From Acidimicrobiales bacterium mtb01 (GTDB lineage Bacteria; Actinomycetota; Acidimicrobiia; Acidimicrobiales; Ilumatobacteraceae): a DNA stretch of 64,000 nucleotides. Made by a program: the position numbers and the translations under genes. Below the pieces are notes generated by a model. The model did not search any database, was not told the origin of the DNA, and was given only the letters and a program-made list of their open reading frames with translations. The stretch is taken from contig NBNI01000007.1 of assembly GCA_004379135.1 (NCBI GenBank), positions 228,501-292,500 on the forward strand. The letters are read 5' to 3'. Position 1 is the stretch's first letter. Each line of letters opens with the position of its first letter. Positions 24,914-37,569 of this stretch are shown in pieces.

Positions 24914-27900
24914 ATGTCTGGCCATCAGTACCCGGCGGTCGAACCGCAGCCCTCGTTCCCCGCGATCGAATCGTCGGTCCTGGGCCGCTGGCACGATCAG
25001 CAAGCCTTCGAGGCGTCGGTCGCGGCGCGCCCGGCCGGCCCGGACGGCGACAACGAATTCGTGTTCTACGACGGTCCGCCGTTCGCCAACGGACTTCCGC
25101 ACTACGGGCACCTCCTCACCGGTTTCGTGAAGGATGCGGTACCGCGCTACCAGACGATGCGCGGACGTCGTGTCGAGCGCCGATTCGGATGGGACTGCCA
25201 CGGTTTGCCGGCCGAGGTCGAAGCCGAGAAGCAACTCGGGATCTCCGGTCATCCCGAAGTCACCGAGTACGGCATCGAGAAGTTCAACGAGTTCTGTCGC
25301 TCGAGCGTTCTGCGTTACACGAGCGAGTGGGAGCGCTACGTCACTCGTCAGGCCCGCTGGGTCGACTTCGACAACGACTACAAGACGCTCGACCTCTCGT
25401 ACATGGAGAGCGTCATGTGGGCGTTCAAGACCCTCTGGGACAAAGGCCTCGTGTACGAGGGCAATCGCGTGCTCGCGTACTGCTGGCGTTGCGAGACCCC
25501 GCTCAGCAACACCGAGACCCGCATGGACGACGTGTACCGCGATCGTCAGGATCCGGCGCTCACGGTCGCGTTCCGTCTCGACAGCGGAGACGAGATCCTC
25601 GCCTGGACCACCACGCCGTGGACGCTTCCGTCCAACCTGGCGTTGGCGGTCGCCCCCGATGTCGAGTACTCGGTGGTGGCGCACGAGGGACGGCGAGTGA
25701 TCGTGGCCTCGGCGCGCCTGGCCGCCTACGAGCGCGAGATCGGCAACGACGTGGTGGCCACGATGCAGGGTTCCGATCTCGTCGGTCGCCGTTACCAACC
25801 GCTGTTTCCTTACTTCGCCGACACCGAGAACGCTTTTCGGGTCCTCGGCGCCGACTTCGTGACCACCGAAGACGGAACCGGAGTCGTCCACATGGCGCCC
25901 GGCTTCGGCGAGGACGACCAGCTGGCGTGTCAGGCGGCCGGCATTCCCGTGGTGTGCCCGATGGACAGTCACGGCTGCTACACCGCCGAGGTCTCCGACT
26001 GGTTCGGTCAGCACGTGTTCGAGGCCAATCCCTCGATCATCAAGCACCTGAAGGCCATGGGCGTGGTGATCCGCCACGATTCGTACGATCACGCCTATCC
26101 GCACTGCTGGCGGTGCAACGAGCCGCTCGTCTACCGCGCCATCTCGTCGTGGTTCGTCGAAGTCACGCGCATCAAGGACCGCATGGTCGAACTCAACCAG
26201 CGGATCCGCTGGGTGCCCGAGCACATCAAGGAAGGCTCGTTCGGCAAGTGGCTCGCCAACGCCCGTGACTGGTCGATCAGCCGCAATCGATTCTGGGGTT
26301 CGCCCATTCCCGTCTGGAAGAGCGACGACCCGCAGTATCCGCGCATCGACGTCTACGGCAGCCTGGCCGAGCTCGAACGCGATTTCGGAACAGCCGTCAC
26401 CGACCTGCATCGCCCCGCCGTCGACGATCTCGTGCGTCCCAACCCCGACGACCCCACCGGTCGATCGATGATGCGCCGTGTTCCCGAGGTTCTCGACTGC
26501 TGGTTCGAAAGCGGCTCGATGCCCTTCGCGCAGGTGCACTACCCGTTCGAGAACCGCGAGTGGTTCGAGAACCACTACCCGGGTGACTTCATCGTCGAGT
26601 ACATCGGCCAGACGCGCGGCTGGTTCTACACGCTCCACGTCCTGGCCACCGCTCTCTTCGATCGGCCGGCCTTCTCCACCTGTGTGAGCCACGGCATCGT
26701 GCTCGGTGACGACGGCCAGAAGATGTCGAAGAGTCTGCGCAACTATCCCGATCCGATGGCGGTCTTCGATCAGTATGGGGCCGACGCCATGCGGTGGTAC
26801 CTGTTGTCGTCGGCCATCCTGCGCGGGGCCGACTTCTCGGTCACCGAAGCGGGCATCCGCGAGACCGTGCGCCAGGTCCTCCTGCCCCTCTGGAACTCGT
26901 GGTACTTCTTGTCGCTCTACGCCAACGCCGAAGGCAAGACCGGATCGGTGCGAACCGATTCGACCCACGTTCTCGATCGCTACATCCTGGCCAAGACGGC
27001 CGACCTGGTCGATGCGACGACGCGCGACTTCGACGCCTACGACCTCTTCTCGGCCTGCGCCAATGTGCGCGACTTCCTCGACGTGCTCACCAATTGGTAC
27101 ATCCGCCGCTCGCGCGATCGTTTCTGGGCCGGCGACACCGACGCGATCGACACTCTGCACACCGTGCTCGAAACCGTGTGCCGAGTCGCCGCTCCGCTGC
27201 TTCCGTTGGTCACCGACGAGGTGTACGGCGGTCTCACCGGAGGAGGTTCGGTCCATCTGGCCGACTGGCCCGCGATCGCCTCGCTGCCGTCCGATCGCCC
27301 CCTCGTCGATGCGATGGATCGCGTGCGCGACGTCTGTTCGGCCACGTTGTCGGTGCGCAAGGCCCACGGGCGGAGAGTTCGCCTTCCGCTGCGTTCGCTC
27401 ACCGTGTCGTTCGCCGGAGCCGAGAACCTGCGTCCGTACGTCGACATCATCGCCGACGAGGTGAACGTGAAGTCGGTGGTGCTGAGCACCGAAGCGGCCA
27501 GCGACGCCTCGTTCGTTCTGCAGCCGATCCCGGCCGCTCTCGGTCCGCGACTCGGTCCGCGCACCCAAGAAGTCATTCGTTCGGTGAAGGCGGGCAACTG
27601 GAGGAAGGACGGCGATCGGGTGATCGCCGGTGACATCGAATTGTTCGACGGCGAGTACACCCTCAAGTTGGCCGCGGCCGAGGGTTCGGCCAGCACCACG
27701 CTGTCGGGTGGCGACGGAACGATCACGCTCGACACCGAGGTCACTCCCGAACTGGCCGCCGAGGGAACCGCACGCGACCTGATCCGACTCGTACAGCAGG
27801 CTCGGCGTGACGCCGGTCTCGACGTGTCCGACCGAATCGCCGTGACCCTGGGGGTCCCCGAGTCGGTGCGACGTCAGATCCAACCGCACCTCGACATGGT

Positions 27901-28003
27901 TGCGGTCGAGACGCTGGCCGATTCGGTGAGTTTCGGCGCGGGTGAGCCCAATGCGTCACTCGATGACGACGACGTCCACATCGGGGTCACACCCACGAGG
28001 TAG
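24914..28003 (+). CDS. ileS: isoleucyl-tRNA synthetase, type 2 (eukaryotic-like)
   Basis: A 1029-residue class I synthetase charging tRNA-Ile. The HIGH motif is PHYGH (62-66) and KMSKS is [12 protein letters not shown] from residue 603. The editing (CP1) domain lies between, with TTPWTLPSN near 235 and the MAPGFGEDD segment near 330. HYGH and NYPDP, with no C-terminal zinc cluster of the E. coli kind, mark the IleRS2 type typical of actinobacteria and eukaryotic cytosol; this type is usually insensitive to mupirocin. ATG 24914 is chosen because the upstream open frame is a yggT shadow and no ribosome site precedes it. Confidence 0.95.
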   Translation: MSGHQYPAVEPQPSFPAIESSVLGRWHDQQAFEASVAARPAGPDGDNEFVFYDGPPFANGLPHYGHLLTGFVKDAVPRYQTMRGRRVERRFGWDCHGLPAEVEAEKQLGISGHPEVTEYGIEKFNEFCRSSVLRYTSEWERYVTRQARWVDFDNDYKTLDLSYMESVMWAFKTLWDKGLVYEGNRVLAYCWRCETPLSNTETRMDDVYRDRQDPALTVAFRLDSGDEILAWTTTPWTLPSNLALAVAPDVEYSVVAHEGRRVIVASARLAAYEREIGNDVVATMQGSDLVGRRYQPLFPYFADTENAFRVLGADFVTTEDGTGVVHMAPGFGEDDQLACQAAGIPVVCPMDSHGCYTAEVSDWFGQHVFEANPSIIKHLKAMGVVIRHDSYDHAYPHCWRCNEPLVYRAISSWFVEVTRIKDRMVELNQRIRWVPEHIKEGSFGKWLANARDWSISRNRFWGSPIPVWKSDDPQYPRIDVYGSLAELERDFGTAVTDLHRPAVDDLVRPNPDDPTGRSMMRRVPEVLDCWFESGSMPFAQVHYPFENREWFENHYPGDFIVEYIGQTRGWFYTLHVLATALFDRPAFSTCVSHGIVLGDDGQKMSKSLRNYPDPMAVFDQYGADAMRWYLLSSAILRGADFSVTEAGIRETVRQVLLPLWNSWYFLSLYANAEGKTGSVRTDSTHVLDRYILAKTADLVDATTRDFDAYDLFSACANVRDFLDVLTNWYIRRSRDRFWAGDTDAIDTLHTVLETVCRVAAPLLPLVTDEVYGGLTGGGSVHLADWPAIASLPSDRPLVDAMDRVRDVCSATLSVRKAHGRRVRLPLRSLTVSFAGAENLRPYVDIIADEVNVKSVVLSTEAASDASFVLQPIPAALGPRLGPRTQEVIRSVKAGNWRKDGDRVIAGDIELFDGEYTLKLAAAEGSASTTLSGGDGTITLDTEVTPELAAEGTARDLIRLVQQARRDAGLDVSDRIAVTLGVPESVRRQIQPHLDMVAVETLADSVSFGAGEPNASLDDDDVHIGVTPTR

Positions 28004-28006
28004 CCT
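28001..28006 (+). promoter_or_regulatory. putative -10 element formed by the ileS stop codon
   Basis: TAGCCT begins with the TAG stop codon of ileS and ends 9 bases before the ATG of the DksA-like gene. No Shine-Dalgarno sequence intervenes. Confidence 0.42.
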
Positions 28007-28015
28007 GCGCACGCC

Positions 28016-28822
28016 ATGGCCACCCCGACGAAGAAGAAGCCAGCCCCCAAGAAGCCCGTGGCCAAGAAGCCCGTGGCCAAGAAAATCGCGCCCAAGAAGC
28101 CGGCTCCCAAGAAAGTCGTTGCGAAAAAGCCGGCTCCCAAGAAAGTCGTTGCGAAAAAGCCGGCTTCCAAGAAGCCCGTCGCCAAGAAGCCCGTCGCCAA
28201 GAAGCCCGTGCCCAAGAAGCCGGCTCCCAAGAAAGTCGCACCGAAGAAGGTCGTCCCGAAGAAGGCTGTCCCCAAGAAGGAAGCACCGAAGAAGGCCGCT
28301 CCCGTCAAGGCGGTTGCTCCCAAGAAAGCGGTCGCCGCACCGGCGCCCAAGCCACCCAAGCCGGCACCCAAGCCGCCGGCACCCAAGCCGTTCGTCAAGC
28401 CGCCGGTGCCGGGCAAGCGCCCGATCTCCAAGGACGGCATCGTCTCCAACAAGGATTTCGATCTCGCGTTCCTGCGCTCCCAACGCCAGTTGCTCGTGGC
28501 CAAGCGCGCCGAATATCTCGGTCAGGCCGAGCAGCTCGACTTCGAGCGCAACCTCCTGATCGAAGCAGCGGGAATGGGTGACGATCAGTTCGACGAAGAG
28601 GGCGGCGACGGCGACACCCTCGCGGTCGAACGTGAACGCGCCAAGGTTCTGTCCGATCAGGATCGCCAGATCGTCATCGAGATCGACGCCGCACTCGCGC
28701 GCATCGAGTCGGGCGATTACGGCTACAGCCTGATCTCCACCAAACCCATCCCGCGCGAACGCCTCGAAGCGATTCCGTGGGCCCTCGAACTGGTTTCCGA
28801 GAGGGTCGGCGGCATCCGATGA
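28016..28822 (+). CDS. DksA/TraR-like protein with Lys/Pro/Ala-rich N-terminal tail and no zinc-finger cysteines
   Basis: A 268-residue protein. Residues 1-140 are almost entirely Lys, Pro, Ala and Val in PKKPVAKK-type repeats, resembling histone-H1-like tails, and should bind DNA or RNA. Residues 145-268 resemble the coiled coil and C-terminal part of TraR/DksA proteins, including RIESGDYGYSLISTKPIP and ERLEAIPWA. The four zinc cysteines of the usual CxxC...CxxC finger are gone; two align with serines (YSLIS). DksA-type proteins act in the RNA polymerase secondary channel. A homologue with a similar tail lies between ileS and lspA in Streptomyces. Overlaps lspA by 4 bases. Confidence 0.8.
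   Translation: MATPTKKKPAPKKPVAKKPVAKKIAPKKPAPKKVVAKKPAPKKVVAKKPASKKPVAKKPVAKKPVPKKPAPKKVAPKKVVPKKAVPKKEAPKKAAPVKAVAPKKAVAAPAPKPPKPAPKPPAPKPFVKPPVPGKRPISKDGIVSNKDFDLAFLRSQRQLLVAKRAEYLGQAEQLDFERNLLIEAAGMGDDQFDEEGGDGDTLAVERERAKVLSDQDRQIVIEIDAALARIESGDYGYSLISTKPIPRERLEAIPWALELVSERVGGIR
28022..28330 (+). repeat. degenerate tandem repeats coding PKKPVAKK-type units
   Basis: Short AAGAAGCCCGTGGCCAAG-like units are repeated throughout the 5' third of the DksA-like gene. The clearest copies are a 30-base unit starting at 28100 and again at 28130 (beginning CCGGCTCCCAAGAAAGTCGT), identical to each other. Such repeats are prone to slip in replication, so tail length is likely to vary between strains. 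Confidence 0.8.
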
Positions 28823-29361
28823 GCCGTCCGACCGCGGGCCGCCGGGCGCTCGCGGTGTCGCTGGCCATCGCGGCCGCCATCGTCGCCCTCGATCAGGGAA
28901 CCAAGCAGTGGGCCTTGTCGACGCTCGACGATCGCATCATCGATGTCGTCTGGACGCTTCGGTTCAATCTGGCCTTCAACTCCGGGATGGCCTTCGGACG
29001 CGGTCAGGGCTGGGGTCCGGTCATCGGCGTCGTGGCCACGATCGTGGTGGTGGGGCTGCTGGTGTCGCTGCGCAACGAGAACAGCCGCCTGTCCACCGTG
29101 GCCATCGGCTTAATCGTCGGCGGTGCGCTCGGCAACATCCTCGATCGATTGTTCCGCGGTGACGGACTACTTCATGGTTCGGTGGTCGACTTCATCGACT
29201 TCCAGTGGTTCCCGATCTTCAACGTGGCCGATATCGCCATCAACGTCGGTGGTGGTCTCATGATCCTCGGGTTCGTGCTCGGATCCCGGCGTTCGTCCGA
29301 TCCGCAGGAATCGAGCGAGTCGAATGCATCATCGGAGTCGAACGACGGAGTCGGCGCGTGA
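28819..29361 (+). CDS. lspA: lipoprotein signal peptidase
   Basis: A 180-residue membrane aspartyl protease (signal peptidase II) that removes lipoprotein signal peptides after lipidation. Four transmembrane segments are visible. The catalytic blocks are present: ALDQGTKQWA near residue 23, NLAFNSGMAF near 50, GGALGNILDRLF near 100 (first catalytic Asp), and VVDFIDFQWFPIFNVADIAI near 120-139 (second Asp in NVADIAI). A Ser/Glu/Asn-rich tail ends the protein. ATG 28819 overlaps the DksA-like stop; its own stop overlaps the next GTG. Confidence 0.95.
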   Translation: MSRPTAGRRALAVSLAIAAAIVALDQGTKQWALSTLDDRIIDVVWTLRFNLAFNSGMAFGRGQGWGPVIGVVATIVVVGLLVSLRNENSRLSTVAIGLIVGGALGNILDRLFRGDGLLHGSVVDFIDFQWFPIFNVADIAINVGGGLMILGFVLGSRRSSDPQESSESNASSESNDGVGA

Positions 29362-30278
29362 GCGAGGTGTTCGACGAGGTGATCCCAGCCGCATTGGCCG
29401 GCGAACGACTCGATCGGATCGTGTCATTGGTGGCCGAGATCAGCCGTTCGGAAGCGGCCCATGCGGTCGAGAGTGGCGGAGTCACGGTCGACGGTGCCGT
29501 GGCCACGTCCGGCAAGATCCGTCTGACCGAAGGTCAGCGCGTCACGGTCGACACGTCCAGCATTCCGGTCGAAGAACTACCGCACGCCGATCCGTCGGTC
29601 GACGTGAGAGTGGTCCACGTCGACGATCACGTGATCGTCGTCGACAAAGCACCCGGCATCGTCGTTCATCCGGCTCCCGGTCATCGCGAGGGCACATTGG
29701 TGAACGGATTGCTCGCGCGGTTTCCCGAGATCGCTTCCGTGGGCGACCCCACGCGGCCCGGCATCGTGCACCGACTCGACGTCGGCACCTCGGGTCTGCT
29801 GGTGGTCGCCCGATCCGACGAGGCGTACGAAGCCCTCGTGGAGGCGTTGTCCGATCACGATGTCGATCGCCACTACACGGCGCTGGCCTGGGGTCACTTC
29901 GACGCACCGCGCGGAACCATCGACGCCGCCATCGGACGCGATCCGCGTGATCCGCTGCGCATGGCCGTGGTGGCCAATGGCAAGCCGGCACGCACCCATT
30001 ACGAAGTGACGCGTGAATTCGCTGAACCCGAGGTCTCCCTCGTGGCATGCCAACTCGAGACCGGTCGCACCCACCAGATCCGCGTTCACCTCGCCGCGGC
30101 CGGTCATCCGGTCGTTGGCGATTCCGCCTACGGCGGCCACCGGGTCTCGATGCCCATGAGCCGACCCTTCCTCCATGCCGGTTCGCTGTCGTTCGCCCAT
30201 CCGGTCACGGGCGATGTTCTCGCCTTCACCGTCGAGTTGCCCGCCGACCTGCAACAAATCCTCGCGCTCTGCCACTGA
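29358..30278 (+). CDS. RluA-family pseudouridine synthase (RluD-like)
   Basis: A 306-residue enzyme converting uridines to pseudouridine in 23S rRNA (RluD sites in helix 69) or related RNA. An N-terminal S4 RNA-binding domain (about 12-70) precedes the catalytic domain. The catalytic aspartate is in [18 protein letters not shown] near residue 140, and the downstream [22 protein letters not shown] and [11 protein letters not shown] blocks match the RluA family. The lspA-rluD pair is a standard arrangement. GTG 29358 overlaps the lspA stop; the longer upstream frame is a shadow. Confidence 0.92.
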   Translation: MSEVFDEVIPAALAGERLDRIVSLVAEISRSEAAHAVESGGVTVDGAVATSGKIRLTEGQRVTVDTSSIPVEELPHADPSVDVRVVHVDDHVIVVDKAPGIVVHPAPGHREGTLVNGLLARFPEIASVGDPTRPGIVHRLDVGTSGLLVVARSDEAYEALVEALSDHDVDRHYTALAWGHFDAPRGTIDAAIGRDPRDPLRMAVVANGKPARTHYEVTREFAEPEVSLVACQLETGRTHQIRVHLAAAGHPVVGDSAYGGHRVSMPMSRPFLHAGSLSFAHPVTGDVLAFTVELPADLQQILALCH

Positions 30279-30295
30279 CCAGACGAGACCGCTGC

Positions 30296-30348
30296 TAGGG
30301 TCGGGCCGACCGTCAAACGAGTCCTGTGAGGCTCGAACGGAGGACAAC
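30296..30348 (+). promoter_or_regulatory. pyr operon promoter element and PyrR RNA-binding loop
   Basis: TAGGGT (30296-30301) is a plausible -10. In the leader, AGTCCTGTGAGGCT (30320-30333) matches the published PyrR-binding consensus ARUCCNGNGAGGYU at every position and is closed by a CGAG/CTCG stem (30318-30321 with 30332-30335). The Shine-Dalgarno GGAGGA (30339-30344) follows after three bases. GTCCT (30321-30325) can alternatively pair with AGGAC (30341-30345), hiding the ribosome site, so the two structures are exclusive. No terminator is visible, so control of translation is likely, as described for mycobacterial PyrR. Confidence 0.85.
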
Positions 30349-30903
30349 ATGGAAGCAACGCCGGCCGCGGCCGGGGCCACAACCGAGCCTGCCCACGTCC
30401 TCCGATCCGACGACATTTCCCGCGCGGTCACGCGCATCGCACACGAGATCCTCGAACGAAACCGCGGAATCGACGGCGTCGTCATCGTCGGCCTGCAGCG
30501 CGGCGGCGTGTGGCTGGCCGAACGAATCGCCGATGCGATCCAGCGAATCGACGGTCAGCCCGTTCCTCTCGGTCGGCTCGATGTGTCGTTGTTCCGCGAC
30601 GATCTGGCCCTGCGACCGGTCACTCCGGTGTCGGTGAGCGAGATCCCGGTCGATCTCAGCGGCTCACGGGTCGTCCTGGTCGACGACGTTCTCTTCACCG
30701 GGCGCACGGTGCGCGCGGCCCTCGACGCGCTCAACCAGTACGGACGCCCGGCTTCGGTGCAGTTGGCCGTGATGGTCGACCGCGGCCACCGCGAACTGCC
30801 GATTCGTCCCGATTACGTGGGCAAGAACATCCCGACCAGTCGCGACGAGGACATCGAGGTCACTCCCGAGGCCGTGGTGCTGAAGAAAGTCGCGCCGCGA
30901 TGA
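30349..30903 (+). CDS. pyrR: bifunctional pyr operon regulator / uracil phosphoribosyltransferase PyrR
   Basis: A 184-residue PRTase-fold protein. It binds the pyr leader RNA when UMP is abundant, and usually has weak uracil phosphoribosyltransferase activity. Family features are [16 protein letters not shown] near residue 46, the PRPP loop [20 protein letters not shown] near 105, and [21 protein letters not shown] near 145, whose basic residues contact RNA. ATG 30349 follows GGAGGA by four bases. First gene of the pyr operon, with an exact PyrR-loop consensus in its own leader; overlaps pyrB by 4 bases. Confidence 0.96.
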   Translation: MEATPAAAGATTEPAHVLRSDDISRAVTRIAHEILERNRGIDGVVIVGLQRGGVWLAERIADAIQRIDGQPVPLGRLDVSLFRDDLALRPVTPVSVSEIPVDLSGSRVVLVDDVLFTGRTVRAALDALNQYGRPASVQLAVMVDRGHRELPIRPDYVGKNIPTSRDEDIEVTPEAVVLKKVAPR

Positions 30904-31838
30904 AGCACCTGCGCAGCATCGACGAACTCGGCGCCGACGGCATCGTGCGCATCCTGAAGGTGGCCGAGCACATGGCCGAAGTGAATCGGCGGCCGGTCCC
31001 CAAGGTTCCCGCTCTGGTGGGCAGGACCGTCGTGAGCCTGTTCTTCGAGGACTCCACGCGCACCCGCATTTCGTTCGAGACCGCGGCCCGGCGCCTGTCG
31101 GCCGACACCATGACCTTCAGTGTGTCGACGTCGAGCGTGAACAAGGGCGAGAGCCTGCGCGACACGGTCGAGACCGTGAGCGCGATGGGAGTCGCGGCGT
31201 TCGTGGTGCGGCACAAGTCGAGCGGTGTTCCGTGGCAGATGGCGAACTGGACCGACGCGTCGATCGTGAATGCGGGCGATGGCTGGCATCAGCATCCGAC
31301 CCAGGCCCTGCTCGACTGCCACTCGATCGTCGGTGCGTTCGGAATCGGCCCGTCGACGTCGTGCCTGAAGGGTCTCGTCGTCACGATCGTCGGCGATGTC
31401 CGGCACAGTCGGGTCGCGCGCAGCGACATCGAGGCCTTCACGGCACTCGGCGCCACGGTTCGCCTGGTCGGTCCGCGCACGTTGATGCCTCCCGATACGC
31501 GGTCGTGGCCGGTGGAGATCACCGACGACTTCGACGCGGTGATCGGGGATTCCGACGTCGTGTACATGCTGCGCATGCAGCGCGAGCGGATGAACGAAGC
31601 TCTCGTGCCGCACCTCGGCGAATACTCGACCCGCTTCGGTCTCGACGGCGACCGCGCGGCTCGCATGAAGAAGGACGCGGTGGTCATGCACCCGGGTCCG
31701 ATGAACAGGGGAGTGGAGATGATGATCGACCCGTCCGAGTTGCCTCGCAGCCTCGTCACCAATCAGGTGGCCAGCGGCGTGTCGGTGCGCATGGCGGTGC
31801 TCTTCGACGTGCTCGGCGGTCAGGAGGTCGTGTCGTGA
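30900..31838 (+). CDS. pyrB: aspartate carbamoyltransferase catalytic subunit
   Basis: A 312-residue enzyme joining carbamoyl phosphate and aspartate. The carbamoyl-phosphate motif is [13 protein letters not shown] near residue 50, with [16 protein letters not shown] near 125, [12 protein letters not shown] near 165 and [11 protein letters not shown] near 264. No pyrI regulatory gene is nearby, so it is the catalytic-trimer type usual in actinobacteria (often paired with dihydroorotase). Its ends overlap pyrR and pyrC by 4 bases each. Upstream open frame is a shadow. Confidence 0.96.
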   Translation: MKHLRSIDELGADGIVRILKVAEHMAEVNRRPVPKVPALVGRTVVSLFFEDSTRTRISFETAARRLSADTMTFSVSTSSVNKGESLRDTVETVSAMGVAAFVVRHKSSGVPWQMANWTDASIVNAGDGWHQHPTQALLDCHSIVGAFGIGPSTSCLKGLVVTIVGDVRHSRVARSDIEAFTALGATVRLVGPRTLMPPDTRSWPVEITDDFDAVIGDSDVVYMLRMQRERMNEALVPHLGEYSTRFGLDGDRAARMKKDAVVMHPGPMNRGVEMMIDPSELPRSLVTNQVASGVSVRMAVLFDVLGGQEVVS

Positions 31839-33130
31839 GCATCCTGATTCGCGGCGGCCGGATCATCGACTCCACGTCGACGAATGACGACGGTCGCGCG
31901 GCCGATGTCCTGATCGACGGCGACCGCATCGCGCAGATCCTCGATGCCGGCAGCGACGCTCGCGCCGACACCGTCCTCGACGCGACGGGGTGTGTGGTGA
32001 GCCCCGGATTCGTCGACCTGCACGTCCACTTGCGCGAGCCCGGCCGTGAAGAGTCCGAGACGATCGAGACCGGCAGTCGAGCCGCGGCGCTGGGCGGATT
32101 CACGGCGGTCGTCGCCATGCCCAACACCGAACCACCGCACGATTCGCGCGTGGTGGTCGACTTCGTTCGCGATCAGGGACGGCGAGCCGGATTGTGCGAG
32201 GTGGTTCCGTCGGGGTGCATCACCGTCGGTCGCGAGGGAAGGACGTTGGCGCCCTTCGCCGAGTTGCGCGACGCCGGAGTTCGCTTCTTCACCGACGACG
32301 GCAACGGCGTGCAGGACGCACTACTCATGCGGCGAGCCCTCGAATACGCCGGCCAACTCGGTGTGACCCTGGCCCAGCACTGCGAGGTGTCGAGCCTCAC
32401 TCACGGCGCCGTGATGCACGAGGGCGCCTGCTGCAGCCGCCTCGGCCTCCCGGGCTGGCCGTCGCTGGCCGAAGAGCTCATGGTGCACCGCGACATCGAG
32501 TTGTGTCGCCTCACTGGCTCGCCCGTGCACTTCCTGCATCTCTCCACAGAGCGCAGCGTCGACATGGTGCGTTCGGCCAAGGCCGAGGGTCTGGCCGTGA
32601 CCGCCGAAGCGGCACCGCATCACTTCACACTCACCGACGAGGCCCTCTCCGGTTTCGATCCCACGTTCAAGGTGAACCCGCCCTTGCGCACACCGTCCGA
32701 CATCGCGGCGTTGAAGCGCGGTCTGGCCGATGGAACCATCGACGCCATCGCGACCGATCACGCACCGCACGCTCCGCACCTCAAGGAACAGCCGCTCGAT
32801 CAGGCCCCTCCCGGCATGCTCGGGCTGCAGACCGCGCTGGCCCTCGCCCTCACCGAGTTGTCGATGCCGCTGCGCGACGTGGTGGCCGCCCTCAGTTGGA
32901 AGCCGGCCGCCATCGCGCAGCTCGCCGATCACCAGGGCCGACCGGTCGCCGTCGGCGAGCCGGCCAACGTGACGGTGTTCGATCCGAACGCAACCTGGAC
33001 GATCGACCGCGGGCACCTGGCCAGTCGCAGTCGCAACACGCCGTATCACGGTCGAACCGTGCGAGGGCGAGTGCTTCACACCGTGTTCGGCGGACGGGCC
33101 GTGGTCGTGAACGGGGCGGCCACGCGATGA
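31835..33130 (+). CDS. pyrC: dihydroorotase (type I)
   Basis: A 431-residue zinc amidohydrolase cyclising carbamoyl aspartate. Metal ligands are visible in DLHVHLREPG near residue 58, in QHCEVSS near 185 and HFLHLST near 228, and the catalytic Asp in AIATDHAPHAP near 305. It belongs to the long, active type I class found in Gram-positives and actinobacteria. GTG 31835 overlaps pyrB by 4 bases. The gene is followed by a strikingly AT-rich 30-base patch with an ArgR-type operator before carA. Confidence 0.95.
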   Translation: MSILIRGGRIIDSTSTNDDGRAADVLIDGDRIAQILDAGSDARADTVLDATGCVVSPGFVDLHVHLREPGREESETIETGSRAAALGGFTAVVAMPNTEPPHDSRVVVDFVRDQGRRAGLCEVVPSGCITVGREGRTLAPFAELRDAGVRFFTDDGNGVQDALLMRRALEYAGQLGVTLAQHCEVSSLTHGAVMHEGACCSRLGLPGWPSLAEELMVHRDIELCRLTGSPVHFLHLSTERSVDMVRSAKAEGLAVTAEAAPHHFTLTDEALSGFDPTFKVNPPLRTPSDIAALKRGLADGTIDAIATDHAPHAPHLKEQPLDQAPPGMLGLQTALALALTELSMPLRDVVAALSWKPAAIAQLADHQGRPVAVGEPANVTVFDPNATWTIDRGHLASRSRNTPYHGRTVRGRVLHTVFGGRAVVVNGAATR

Positions 33131-33140
33131 CCGCCATCAA

Positions 33141-33175
33141 TAATTATGCGAATGACTGTATGATCATTCATAATG
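33141..33175 (+). promoter_or_regulatory. ArgR-type operator upstream of carA
   Basis: GTATGATCATTCAT (33158-33171) is identical to the sequence directly before argC (56311-56324). It lies in a larger dyad, ATTATGCGAATGA (33143-33155) against TCATTCATAAT (33164-33174). The patch is far more AT-rich than its surroundings and includes -10-like TATGAT (33159-33164) and CATAAT (33169-33174). Since argR is encoded in this window, ArgR control of carAB is a good inference. Confidence 0.75.
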
Positions 33176-33200
33176 ATCGTTCGGGCTGGAGAGGATGATC

Positions 33201-34280
33201 GTGGCGATTCGTGAGGCGGCCCTCGTTCTGGCCGATGGCAGCGTGTTCGAGGGAGAAGCGATCGGCGCCGAGGCATCGGTCGCGACCGGCGAAGTGGTGT
33301 TCAACACCGTGCTGTCCGGGTACCAAGAGGTGATCACCGATCCGAGCTACGCCGGTCAGATCATCACGTTCACGTATCCGCACATCGGCAACTACGGCAC
33401 CGCGGCGATCGACGACGAGGCGTCGCGGCCGCACTGTCGCGGAGTCATCGTTCGCGATCTGGCCCGCCGTCACAGCAACCACCGGGCCGAAACCGGTCTT
33501 GACGCGATGCTCGCCGCGCGGGGTGTTCCCGGAATCGCGGGTATCGACACGCGTCGCCTCACGCGCGTCCTGCGCGACACCGGGGCGATGTCCGGTGCGT
33601 TCGGAACCGCATCCGAATCCGACTTGCTCGCGGCGGCCCGCGCCGAACGCGGCACCGACGGCATCGACCTCGTCGCCACCGTCACCACCGGCCAGCCCTA
33701 TTCGTTCGGTTCGGGTCGTCACCGCGTGGTGGCCTACGACTTCGGCATCAAGACCACGATCCTGCGCTGTCTGGCCGAGATCGCGACAGTGGAAGTGGTT
33801 CCGGCCTCCACGACGGCCGCCGATGTCCTCGCCCGGCGACCCGACGGAGTCTTCCTCTCGAACGGGCCGGGCGACCCGGCCGCCGTTCCGTACGCGGTGG
33901 AAGCCATCAGCGGACTTCTCGGTGAGGTGCCGCTGTTCGGCATCTGCCTCGGTCATCAATTGCTCGGTCGCGCACTCGGAGGTACCACCTTCAAGTTGCC
34001 GTTCGGACACCACGGCGGAAACCATCCGGTGCGTCACGAGGCGAGTGGTCACGTGGAGATCACGAGCCAGAACCACAACTTCTGCCTCGATCCCGAGAGT
34101 TTGGCGGGCAAGGCGAGCGTCACGCACCTCAATCTGAACGACCTCACCAACGAGGGCATGCGCGTGATCGACGCACCGGCCTTCAGTGTGCAGTACCACC
34201 CCGAGGCCGGGCCGGGGCCGCACGACAGCCGATACCTCTTCGAGCAGTTCGCACGACTGATGCAGGACGGGAGCTTCTGA
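33201..34280 (+). CDS. carA: carbamoyl-phosphate synthase small (glutaminase) subunit
   Basis: A 359-residue subunit that hydrolyses glutamine and feeds ammonia to CarB. The N-terminal domain opens with [17 protein letters not shown], and the class I amidotransferase triad is Cys249 in [10 protein letters not shown] with His333 and Glu335 in [13 protein letters not shown] 33201 is preferred over ATG 33195 because the GGAGAGG ribosome site (33188-33194) then has normal 6-base spacing; the ATG would directly abut it. The gene has its own upstream operator despite lying inside the pyr operon, so it can respond to arginine. One base separates it from carB's leading C. Confidence 0.95.
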   Translation: MAIREAALVLADGSVFEGEAIGAEASVATGEVVFNTVLSGYQEVITDPSYAGQIITFTYPHIGNYGTAAIDDEASRPHCRGVIVRDLARRHSNHRAETGLDAMLAARGVPGIAGIDTRRLTRVLRDTGAMSGAFGTASESDLLAAARAERGTDGIDLVATVTTGQPYSFGSGRHRVVAYDFGIKTTILRCLAEIATVEVVPASTTAADVLARRPDGVFLSNGPGDPAAVPYAVEAISGLLGEVPLFGICLGHQLLGRALGGTTFKLPFGHHGGNHPVRHEASGHVEITSQNHNFCLDPESLAGKASVTHLNLNDLTNEGMRVIDAPAFSVQYHPEAGPGPHDSRYLFEQFARLMQDGSF

Positions 34281-34281
34281 C

Positions 34282-37558
<3,277 letters not shown>

Positions 37559-37569
<11 letters not shown>

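Noticed and set aside
24872..27889. A 1005-codon minus-strand open frame opposite ileS
   Set aside because: Same antisense effect of high third-position G+C; the + strand frame is a full IleRS.
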